From Streptomyces djakartensis (lineage in GTDB: Bacteria; Actinomycetota; Actinomycetes; Streptomycetales; Streptomycetaceae), in the NCBI RefSeq assembly GCF_014651075.1, contig NZ_BMWE01000025.1, positions 27,021 through 91,020 on the forward strand: a stretch of 64,000 nt of DNA. The letters are read 5' to 3'. The notes beneath the pieces are model-generated. The model saw nothing but the letters and a program-made list of their open reading frames with translations, was not told where the DNA came from and searched no databases. How positions within the stretch are numbered: position 1 is the first letter of the stretch; each line of letters starts with the position of its first letter. The position numbers and the translations under genes are program-made. This document shows, in pieces, positions 51,116-60,450 of this stretch.

Positions 51116-51148
51116 AAGGGGCGGTACGGAGTACCCGTACCGCCCCTT
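51116..51148 (-). terminator. Terminator of the amino-acid ABC operon
   Basis: AAGGGGCGGTACGG (51116-51129) pairs perfectly with CCGTACCGCCCCTT (51135-51148), 15 bp beyond the ATPase stop. Confidence 0.9.
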
Positions 51149-51162
51149 CGCCGTGTGCGCCG

Positions 51163-51920
<758 letters not shown>

Positions 51921-51924
<4 letters not shown>

Positions 51925-52862
51925 GCGGTGCCTCCCGTCGGCTTCGAGCGGCTGGACAGGGACAGCACGTTCGCCTTGATCTTCTGCAACGGCGTGGGCG
52001 GGAGCGACCGGCTCGAGCCACGCGCGTAGTACCGCTCCAGGTAGTACTGGCCGACGCTGAAGACCGAGGTCAGCAGCAGGTACCAGGCCGCCGCCAGGAA
52101 CAGCATCTCGGCGGGGGCGCCGGAGGTCTGGCCGATGTCCTGGGCGGCGCGGAGCAGCTCGGGATACTGGACGACCGAGACCAGCGAGGTCGTCTTCAGC
52201 ATGTTGATGACCTCGTTGCCCGTCGGCGGCACGATCACGCGCATCGCCTGCGGGATGACGATCCGGCGCAGCGTCCGGGCGTGGCTCATGCCGAGCGCGT
52301 GCGACGCCTCCGTCTGGCCCTCGTCGACCGAGAGCAGACCGGCGCGGCAGATCTCCGCCATGTACGCGGCCTCGTTGAGGCCGAGGCCCAGCAGCGCCGT
52401 CAGGAACGGGGTCATGAAGTCCGACCACTCGTCCTTGTAGAACGGCCCGAGGTTGATGTACTCGAAGACCAGGCCCAGGTTGAACCAGACGATCAGCTGG
52501 ACCAGGACCGGGGTGCCACGGAAGAACCAGATGTAGAACCACGCGATCGACGAGGTCACCGGGTTCTTCGACAGGCGCATCACGGCGAGCAGGACGCCGC
52601 CGATGACGCCGATCGCCATGGACAGGACCGTCAGCAGGAGGGTCTTGCCGACGCCGTCCAGGATGCGGTCGTCGAAGAAGTAGTCCGGGATCGCATCCCA
52701 GTTGATCTTGCCCTGGGAGAACGCGTAGACGACGCCGCCCAGCAGTGCGAGGGCGACGACGGCGGAGACGTACCGTCCGTAGTGCCGGACCGGAATGGCC
52801 TTGATGGCCTCCGGCCCGGCCGGGGGCGTGTCGCCCGTCGTCTTGTCGATGTCAACAGTCAC
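51921..52862 (-). CDS. Amino-acid ABC transporter permease (HEQRO type)
   Basis: This 313-residue permease has five or six helices. The EAA loop reads SHALGMSHARTLRRIVIPQAMRVIVPPTGNE, typical of polar amino-acid importers. Only one permease is encoded, so it probably acts as a homodimer. The GTG start is 32 bp after the binding-protein stop. Confidence 0.92.
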
Positions 52863-52894
52863 GGGTGTTGCCTTTCAGTGCCGCTGCGTCGCGG

Positions 52895-53848
52895 TCACTT
52901 GCCGCCGTTGATCGTGGCTTCGTCGATGGCGCCGTCGGTGACGCCCCACTTCTTCATGATCTTCTCGTACTCGCCGTTGTCGATGATGGCGTCCAGCGCG
53001 GCCTTGAGGGCGTCCCGCAGCTGGGTCTGGTTCTTGGCGACCGCGATGCCGTACGGAGCGGCCTCGACCTGCTCGCCGACCAGCTCGAAGTCCTTGCCGC
53101 CGCCGGACGTCTTCACGGCGTACGCGGCGACCGGGAAGTCGGACGAGCCGGCGTCGGCGCCGCCCGCCCGCAGGCGGGTCTGGGCCTGCTGGTCGTTGTC
53201 GAAGGGCTCGATGGCGATCTTCTTGCCCTTCGGGCACTTCTTCGACTCGGCCTTGGCGAGGTCCTCGGAGACGGTGCCGCGCTGCAGCACGATCTTCTTG
53301 CCGCACAGGTCGGACCAGGTCTTGATGCCCTGGTCGTCGCCCTTCTTGGTGTAGATCGACACGCCGGCGGTGAAGTAGTCCACGAAGTCGACGCCCTCAC
53401 CGACCTTCTTGCCGGTGTCGGAGTCGATGCCCTCCTGGCGGTCCTTGGTGTCGGTCATCGCGGACATGGCGATGTCGTACCGCTTGGAGCGCAGACCGGT
53501 GATCAGCGTGTCGAAGGTGCCGTTCTCGAACTGGAAGTCGACCCCGAGCTGCTTGCCCATGGCGGCGGCGAGGTCAGGGTCGATACCGACCGTCTTGCCC
53601 GCGTTGTCCTTGAACTCGACAGGGGCGTACGCGATGTCGGAACCGACCTTGATGACGCCCTTGTCGCGGATCGACTTGGGCAGCTTGTCGGCGAGCGGCG
53701 CCGTGGTCGTGGTGCCGCTGTCCGAGCCGTTGTCCTTGGTCTGGTCACCGCATCCGGTGAGCATCAGCGTGCCTGCGACCGCGATCGCACCGAGCGCTGC
53801 TAGCCGGGAGTGCGCGGCGGTGGTACGACGGGTGGAGCTTGCGGTCAT
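52895..53848 (-). CDS. Amino-acid ABC transporter substrate-binding lipoprotein
   Basis: This 317-residue family 3 solute-binding protein has a lipoprotein signal with cleavage before Cys33 (LMLTGCGD). The ligand domain contains KVGSDIAYAPVEFKDNAGKTVGIDPDLAAAMGKQLG and SAMTDTKDRQEGIDS. ATG 53848 follows GGAGGAA. It is the first gene of the importer operon. Confidence 0.93.
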   Translation of the reverse strand: MTASSTRRTTAAHSRLAALGAIAVAGTLMLTGCGDQTKDNGSDSGTTTTAPLADKLPKSIRDKGVIKVGSDIAYAPVEFKDNAGKTVGIDPDLAAAMGKQLGVDFQFENGTFDTLITGLRSKRYDIAMSAMTDTKDRQEGIDSDTGKKVGEGVDFVDYFTAGVSIYTKKGDDQGIKTWSDLCGKKIVLQRGTVSEDLAKAESKKCPKGKKIAIEPFDNDQQAQTRLRAGGADAGSSDFPVAAYAVKTSGGGKDFELVGEQVEAAPYGIAVAKNQTQLRDALKAALDAIIDNGEYEKIMKKWGVTDGAIDEATINGGK

Positions 53849-54443
53849 GGTGGGTTCCTCCGGCGGATGGGTGGAGTTGCCGATGGGGCGGTGCGCTGCC
53901 GAGGGTCGGCAGTGCCGTAGGTCGACGGGACCACACGTCTTCGAGTGTCGCGACCTTGTGTGATTACGGCATCTTGCCATTCGGACTGCGCCATTCTGGG
54001 GGCCAGCCATGTCAAAATCGGATAACGGGCGATCCCCGAACCGCATCACTCCGGTACATCACGGCCGGACCTTCTAAGGGAATGATTCCCTCCGGCCGAA
54101 AGATCTTCGGTGAAACCCGGGATTTCGATACGGGGGCCGAGAGCTTCGCGGACGCTTGAGCGGTTGCCGAGGGTTTGTCCAGGCCTTGTCCTGATATTGG
54201 ATGAAGAGTCCGGGCGCTGCCATGTGACCTTCGCGTTATGGACTCGTCGTCGGCCTGGTCCGTCCGGTAAGAAGGGTCTTTACACCCCTCATCCGGGGCT
54301 CAGGGCGCGTGTGCGGCGCGCCCGTCGCGTATGTGCCCGTACGTATCCCGTACACAGCACCATCAGGGCCATACGCGGTCCCGCCCACCCCTCACCAGGA
54401 GTGGCAACCCTCGAACCAATGAAGATTTAAGGGGTAAAACGAA
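53849..54443. other. Divergent regulatory region between importer and malic enzyme
   Basis: This 595 bp holds no convincing gene. It contains a nested inverted repeat at 54062-54098: CGGCCGGA...TCCGGCCG around a perfect GGGAAT-G-ATTCCC (54078-54090). Position and symmetry suggest a regulator site or a leader hairpin for one of the divergent genes. Stretches around 54005-54025 and 54410-54440 are AT-richer and are likely promoters. Confidence 0.5.
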
Positions 54444-55676
<1,233 letters not shown>

Positions 55677-55698
55677 TGCCGTAGGTGTGTGTGGAGGT

Positions 55699-55770
55699 GG
55701 CCCTGCCCTGGAGGCGGGGCCATTTCTTTGCGTTGCGTGTTGCGTGTTGCGCGTTGCACGTTGCGCGTGC
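55699..55770. repeat. Terminator and short tandem repeat after malic enzyme
   Basis: GGCCCTGCC/GGCGGGGCC (55699-55721) forms a hairpin. It is followed at 55728-55770 by about six imperfect copies of a GTTGCGYG unit. The tandem repeat abuts element copy B. Confidence 0.7.
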
Positions 55771-55774
55771 CGCT

Positions 55775-56038
55775 GGGTGGGGGGTCGGGGCCGTGTCGGG
55801 GGGTGTCCGTCCTCGGAACGGCGCGATGGAGTCGGATGAAGAGTGACTGTTCGTTGACGCGCCAACCGCTGCGGGCGGACACCCCCCGACACGTCCCCTT
55901 CCGTGCGTACGCGGCTGCGGGTGCGTCGTGGCCGCCCTAGCTGCGGGCAGTCGTGCCGCTTGGGCGGCACGGGTGGGCGCAGCGGCACCCCGTAACGCCG
56001 GGCTGCGCAACGCCCCGCCCCCAGCACCCACGCCGAGC
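55775..56038 (-). repeat. Inverted-repeat element copy B (with 112 bp MITE-like core)
   Basis: This is the reverse-oriented counterpart of 49021-49299. The core 55787-55898 has the same 112 bp length and terminal inverted repeats, and is followed by the shared arm containing TGCCGCTTGGGCGGCACG. It differs from copy A by scattered substitutions and lacks its internal duplication. It occupies the space between the malic enzyme and quinone-reductase genes. Confidence 0.85.
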
Positions 56039-56110
56039 GCCTGACAAGAGGGTGTGTCTCACACCGGCCGGTTGTTCCACCGGCCCGGCTCGGAACCTAT
56101 CGTCAAGGTC

Positions 56111-57076
56111 ATGTTCGCTGTCTACGCCGCCCGAATCGACCGCGACCAGCCGCTGACCGGCCTCGAGTTGGGAGAGCGCCCGGCTCCCGAGGCCCGCCCC
56201 GGCTGGAGCGCCGTCACGGTCAAGGCCGCCTCCCTCAACCACCACGACCTCTGGTCCCTGCGCGGCGTAGGCCTCGCGGAGGACAAGCTGCCGATGATCC
56301 TCGGCTGTGACGCCGCCGGCGTCGACGAGGACGGCAACGAGGTCGTCCTGCACTCCGTGATCGGACAGAGCGGGCACGGGGTGGGCCCCAAGGAGCCCCG
56401 TTCCATCCTCACCGAGCGGTATCAGGGCACCTTCGCGGAGCAGGTCGCCGTACCGACGTGGAACATCCTGCCCAAGCCGAGGGAACTGTCCTTCGAGGAG
56501 GCCGCCTGCCTGCCCACCGCGTGGCTGACGGCGTACCGGATGCTGTTCACCAACGCGGGTGTCCGGCCGGGTGACTCCGTGCTGGTGCAGGGCGCCGGCG
56601 GTGGTGTCGCCACGGCCGCCATCGTGCTGGGCAAGGCGGCCGGGCTGCGGGTCTTCGCCACCAGCCGGGACGAGGCCAAGCGGAAGCGGGCCGTGGAGCT
56701 GGGGGCCGTCGAGGCGCTGGAATCCGGGGCGCGGTTGCCGCAGCGGGTCGACGCGGTGATCGAAACCGTCGGGGCCGCCACCTGGTCGCATTCGGTGAAG
56801 TCGCTGAAGCCCGGCGGCACGCTGGTGATTTCCGGTGCCACCAGCGGGGACCGGCCCTCGCACGCCGAACTGACCCGGATCTTCTTCCTCGAGCTCAAGG
56901 TCGTCGGTTCCACGATGGGCACCAAGGACGAGCTGGAGGACCTGCTCTCGTTCTGTGCCGCCACCGGTGTGCGGCCGGTCATCGACGAGGTGCTGCCGAT
57001 GGACCGCGCACGTGAGGGCTTCGAGCGGCTGGCGTCGGGTGAGCAGTTCGGGAAGGTCGTGCTCGTCAATTCCTAG
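56111..57076 (+). CDS. Zinc-type medium-chain dehydrogenase/quinone reductase-like protein
   Basis: This 321-residue MDR-superfamily oxidoreductase has SLNHHDLWSLRG at the catalytic face and VLVQGAGGGVATAAIVLGKAAG as the NADPH-binding loop. The structural-zinc cysteine cluster is missing, which favours the quinone-reductase or enoyl-reductase type. The ATG lies eight bases after TATCGT with no strong ribosome site, so a leaderless start is possible. The substrate is unknown. Confidence 0.87.
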   Translation: MFAVYAARIDRDQPLTGLELGERPAPEARPGWSAVTVKAASLNHHDLWSLRGVGLAEDKLPMILGCDAAGVDEDGNEVVLHSVIGQSGHGVGPKEPRSILTERYQGTFAEQVAVPTWNILPKPRELSFEEAACLPTAWLTAYRMLFTNAGVRPGDSVLVQGAGGGVATAAIVLGKAAGLRVFATSRDEAKRKRAVELGAVEALESGARLPQRVDAVIETVGAATWSHSVKSLKPGGTLVISGATSGDRPSHAELTRIFFLELKVVGSTMGTKDELEDLLSFCAATGVRPVIDEVLPMDRAREGFERLASGEQFGKVVLVNS

Positions 57077-57132
57077 TGTGTCTGCGTTTGCTGTTCGGCG
57101 GCCGGTCCGGGTTCGGGCCGGCCGTTCCGTTT

Positions 57133-57175
57133 GTCAACGAGGGTTGACGAGGAGGGTATGTCAACGTAGGTTGAC
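57133..57175. promoter_or_regulatory. Twin palindromic operators upstream of HTH gene
   Basis: GTCAAC-GAGG-GTTGAC (57133-57148) and GTCAAC-GTAG-GTTGAC (57160-57175) are two 16-bp inverted repeats, 27 bp apart, and the second ends three bases before the ATG. They are likely binding sites for the small HTH protein encoded directly downstream. Confidence 0.8.
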
Positions 57176-57178
57176 GGC

Positions 57179-57388
57179 ATGACCGAAGCAACCGATCTGG
57201 CCGAGCGCGCCGGCGACCGTGATCCACGGGTCGGCCTGCGGGCCGTCGCCGCGCTGCGCAGGCTGCTGGAGCAGCTGGAGACCGTGCAGGTGCGCAACGC
57301 GCGCAACCAGGGCTGGTCGTGGCAGGAGATCGCCACCGAACTCGGTGTGAGCAGGCAGGCCGTGCACAAGAAGTACGGGAGGCGTTGA
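57179..57388 (+). CDS. Small helix-turn-helix regulator
   Basis: This 69-residue protein is mainly a helix followed by a region-4-like HTH (GWSWQEIATELGVSRQAVHKKYG). Its stop overlaps the ATG of the Clp-N gene (TGATG). The twin palindromes at its start suggest autoregulation as a dimer. Confidence 0.88.
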   Translation: MTEATDLAERAGDRDPRVGLRAVAALRRLLEQLETVQVRNARNQGWSWQEIATELGVSRQAVHKKYGRR

Positions 57389-57954
57389 TGTTCGAGCGGT
57401 TCACGAAGGACGCCCGGGATGTGGTGAAGGGCGCCTTCGAGTATGTGGAGGGGAGTGGGCGCGGGCGGTGTGTGGAGCCGGAGCATCTGCTGCTTGCCCT
57501 GCTCGATCGGGAGGGCGGTCGTGGGTCGTTCGCGCTCAGCGCTCTCGGGGTGGGTGGGCGGCGGGAGTCCGTGCGGCACGCGCTGCGGGAGGCGCGGCGG
57601 CGTGCCGGGCTGTCGCAGGCCGACACGGACGCGCTCGCCGGGCTCGGGATCGATGTGGCGGAGGTCGTCGCCCGGGTGGAGGAAGTGCACGGGGTGGGGG
57701 CCATGGCGGGCGACCGGCACGACAAGGGGTGGCGGTCGGGGCGGCCGTCCTTCGGGCGCGGCGCCAAGGACGTGCTGGAGCGTTCCCTGCGGGTCGCTCT
57801 CGCTCAGCGGGACCGGCACATCGGTGATGAGCACATCCTGCTGGCCCTGGCCGCGCGCCCCGGTGTGCCGGCCGAGGTCCTCGCCTGCCATGGGGCCACG
57901 TACGGGTCCCTGGTGCGGGTGCTGTACGGGGGCGGCGAGGCCAAGGCCGGGTGA
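57388..57954 (+). CDS. Stand-alone Clp N-terminal (double Clp repeat) protein
   Basis: This 188-residue protein consists of two Clp R-type repeats (MFERFTKDARDVVKGAFEYVEG...EPEHLLLALLDREG and GAKDVLERSLRVALAQRDRHIGDEHILLALAAR). No AAA+ ATPase domain follows. Such domains recognise adaptors or substrates of ClpC. As a free domain it may act as adaptor, anti-adaptor or a sensor coupled to the upstream HTH protein. Confidence 0.88.
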   Translation: MFERFTKDARDVVKGAFEYVEGSGRGRCVEPEHLLLALLDREGGRGSFALSALGVGGRRESVRHALREARRRAGLSQADTDALAGLGIDVAEVVARVEEVHGVGAMAGDRHDKGWRSGRPSFGRGAKDVLERSLRVALAQRDRHIGDEHILLALAARPGVPAEVLACHGATYGSLVRVLYGGGEAKAG

Positions 57955-57973
57955 CGGGTGGTACCCCGGGCCG

Positions 57974-58999
57974 TCACTTCCCCGGGGTGCGCAGCAGAGC
58001 TCCTATCCGGGCCGCCGCCGTCGACAGGTGGCGGCGGGCGTCGCGCAGCTGGTCGGCCGTGACGCCGTGGTCGCGGGCCGTGTCGCGGATGTCGTCCCGG
58101 AAGCGGTCGAGCAGGCGGTCCAGGTCGCGGGCCGGGTCGCCGGTGGACTCCGTGGCCTCCTCGTGGGCCCAGGCCGGTTCGTAGGTGGCCGGGAAGTCCT
58201 CGGCCAGAGGTTCTGAGCGGGGCTTGGAGGACGGCCTGCCGGCCCAGTCGAAACTGAAGTCCTTGCCGTAGTTCTTTCCGAACTCACCCACCTCCTTCGC
58301 CAGTTCGCTCAGGCCTTCGCGCAGTCCCGTCGGCCAGTCACCGCGTGTGAAGTGGTCCTGGACCTGCTCCTGGACGCGGCGGGCGATGCGCTGCACCTGC
58401 TCCTGGGCCTCCTTCGCCTGGTGGCGGGCGCGCTGCGCGTCCTCGCGGGCGCGGCGGCTCTCGTCCTTGGCGCGCCTGGCCTGCTCCTTCCACTCCTGCC
58501 GGGCGCGCCGCATCTCCTCCTTCGCGATGCGCCAGGCCTCCTTGTCGCCGAAGTTCGCGGAATCCCCGAAGGGCGTGTCCTTGGCGCCACGTGACCCGTT
58601 GGCGGTGTCCCGGCGGGCCTCGGTGGCGGCCGCGCGCATCTCGCGGCGCAGGTCGCCCGCGGCCCCGCGGACGTCGGCGCGGATCTCCGCCGCCAGTTCC
58701 GCGACCGAATCGCGGATCTCCAGCTCCAGTTCGGCCAGCTCGCCGCTGCGTGCGGCCAGTTCGGCACGGCCGGCGTCGGTGATCGAGTAGACCTTGCGGC
58801 CGCCTTCGGTCGTGTGGGTGACCAGGCCCTCGGCCTCCAGCTTGGCCAGGCGCGGGTAGACCGTGCCCGCCGACGGTGCGTACAGCCCCTGGAAGCGCTC
58901 CTCGAGGAGGCGGATCACCTCGTAACCGTGGCGGGGGGCCTCGTCCAGCAGCTTGAGCAGGTAGAGGCGGAGGCGGCCATGGGCGAAGACGGGAGGCAT
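57974..58999 (-). CDS. PadR-family regulator with long coiled-coil C-terminus
   Basis: This 341-residue protein has an N-terminal PadR winged helix (LRLYLLKLLDEAPRHGYEVIRLLEERF, YPRLAKLEAEGLV). A long charged coiled coil follows (about 90-230, AKEEMRRARQEWKEQARRAKDESRRARED...), then an acidic tail. Ordinary PadR proteins are 100-190 residues, so the extension is notable. Its ATG follows the DUF4097 stop by one base (TGACATG). Confidence 0.88.
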   Translation of the reverse strand: MPPVFAHGRLRLYLLKLLDEAPRHGYEVIRLLEERFQGLYAPSAGTVYPRLAKLEAEGLVTHTTEGGRKVYSITDAGRAELAARSGELAELELEIRDSVAELAAEIRADVRGAAGDLRREMRAAATEARRDTANGSRGAKDTPFGDSANFGDKEAWRIAKEEMRRARQEWKEQARRAKDESRRAREDAQRARHQAKEAQEQVQRIARRVQEQVQDHFTRGDWPTGLREGLSELAKEVGEFGKNYGKDFSFDWAGRPSSKPRSEPLAEDFPATYEPAWAHEEATESTGDPARDLDRLLDRFRDDIRDTARDHGVTADQLRDARRHLSTAAARIGALLRTPGK

Positions 59000-59000
59000 G

Positions 59001-59948
59001 TCAGAGCACCTTCTTGTCGGTCGTGCCGTCGGCCGGGGAACCGGTGTGGTCGGGGTCCCGGCCGGAGACGGAATTGTCTCCCGAGCCGGTCTGCGGGTCG
59101 TCCTTCGGGGCGGCCGGTGCGTGGTCCTTCCGCGGTTCGTCGTCCCCGGTGGGGCGGTGCAGCAGGGCGATCGAGCCGGAGACGGTGGTGGCCCGCAGTG
59201 TGCCGGTGCCCGCGCCGAGGCGGCCGGTGATCTTGTGGGCGCCCCACCGGCCGTGCACGCGTAGATCGTCGAAGGTGTTGGAGATGGCGCCGCTCGCCGT
59301 GTTGGCCTCGACCTCCGCGTCCGCCGGGTACGGCAGCCGGATGGCGATCTCGCCCGAGACGCTGGTGAGCCGCACGTCCGTGGGGCCCTCCGGGGCCAGG
59401 TCCACGATCATGGAGCCGCTGATCGACTCGGCCCGCACGGAGGAGCCGGAGCCCTCGACCACCGTGAGGTCACCGGAGACCGAGTTGAAGCGCAGGTCGC
59501 CGGTCACGTCCTGGGCCTCGACGCTCCCGGAGACGGTGTCGGCGCGAACCGGTCCGGAGAGTCCCACGAGCGTCGTGTCGCCGGTTACCCCCTTCACCGC
59601 TGAGGGGCCCTCTATGCCGGAGAGCACGGCTGCCGCGCCGACCACTCCGACCTCGACCCGCGTGCCGGCCGGGACGGCCAGGGAGACCACCGCGCTGCGG
59701 CGTCGGCCCTTGCCTTCCAGCCACTTGAGGAAGCCCTCCCAGGGCAGGTCCTCGTACGTCACCGTCAGCGTGCCGCCCTGCCGGGTCACCACCAGGGGCG
59801 GCCCCTCGATCTCGGAGACTTCCAGGTGGGCGGGACCCTCGTCCGTGCCCACCACGTTCACCCCTCCGTTGACGAGGCGGACGCGGAGATCGCTCACCGG
59901 CTCGTCGAAGGTGAGTTTCGTCGGCTCCGTGACGGACCACTCGGACAT
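59001..59948 (-). CDS. DUF4097 beta-helix protein
   Basis: This 315-residue protein has repeated beta-strand units rich in (S/T)VSGS (DTVSGSVEAQDVTGDLRFNSVSGDLTVVEGSGSSVRAESISGS), the DUF4097 adhesin-like solenoid pattern. There is no signal peptide, so it is probably cytoplasmic. The acidic Asp/Pro-rich tail is likely disordered. It is first gene of an operon with the PadR regulator. ATG 59948 follows GGGGAGG. Confidence 0.88.
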   Translation of the reverse strand: MSEWSVTEPTKLTFDEPVSDLRVRLVNGGVNVVGTDEGPAHLEVSEIEGPPLVVTRQGGTLTVTYEDLPWEGFLKWLEGKGRRRSAVVSLAVPAGTRVEVGVVGAAAVLSGIEGPSAVKGVTGDTTLVGLSGPVRADTVSGSVEAQDVTGDLRFNSVSGDLTVVEGSGSSVRAESISGSMIVDLAPEGPTDVRLTSVSGEIAIRLPYPADAEVEANTASGAISNTFDDLRVHGRWGAHKITGRLGAGTGTLRATTVSGSIALLHRPTGDDEPRKDHAPAAPKDDPQTGSGDNSVSGRDPDHTGSPADGTTDKKVL

Positions 59949-59992
59949 ACTGCCTCCCCGGATCGACGCGCCATATCGCGTCTTCTTCGATT

Positions 59993-60006
59993 CACGATAT
60001 ATCGTG
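59993..60006. promoter_or_regulatory. Palindromic operator for the DUF4097-PadR operon
   Basis: CACGATATATCGTG is a perfect 14-bp palindrome, 45 bp upstream of the DUF4097 start. A related ATATCG unit lies at 59974. It is a plausible PadR autoregulatory site. Confidence 0.7.
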
Positions 60007-60196
60007 GTGGGGGGAAGTCAAGGTGTCCGTTCCGGAGACGGTGAGATCGGATGCCCTCAAATGCGGATAAATCGCCCTCGGGTGGGTGTCTGGGACAGCG
60101 GTTCTTGACTCGTGTGACACGGGGACCCGCGCACGGCGGCGCGGCACCCGGGTCGCCGTCCGCCAAGCCGCGAACGCGGCGACCCGGGTCGGGTTC

Positions 60197-60376
60197 CTAC
60201 TCGTCGTCCTCGTCGTCCAGCCGCGCCAGCCACGTGGCCAGGCGCTCCACCGGCACCTCGAAGTCGGGGTTGAGATCGACGAACGTGCGCAGCTGCTCGG
60301 CGAGCCACTCGAAGGTGACCTCCTCCTCGCCGCGCCGCTTCTCCAGTTCCTCGATGCCACGGTCCGTGAAGTACAT
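60197..60376 (-). CDS. DUF6104-like 59-residue protein
   Basis: ATG 60376 to TAG 60197 encodes 59 residues, MYFTDRGIEELEKRRGEEEV..., ending ARLDDEDDE. It is a conserved small acidic actinomycete protein whose domain number I recall as DUF6104, not verified. It has an amphipathic helical middle (EWLAEQLRTFVDL). It lies 74 bp downstream of the kgd gene beyond a terminator. Function is unknown. Confidence 0.8.
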   Translation of the reverse strand: MYFTDRGIEELEKRRGEEEVTFEWLAEQLRTFVDLNPDFEVPVERLATWLARLDDEDDE

Positions 60377-60393
60377 GGCTCAAGGATATGCGG

Positions 60394-60427
60394 CCGGGCC
60401 GCACCCCCTGGTGGGGATGCGGCCCGG
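60394..60427 (-). terminator. Terminator of kgd
   Basis: CCGGGCCGCACCCC (60394-60407) pairs with GGGGATGCGGCCCGG (60413-60427, one bulge), 24 bp after the kgd stop. Confidence 0.8.
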
Positions 60428-60450
60428 TGACGTGCGACGGGATGCGAGGG

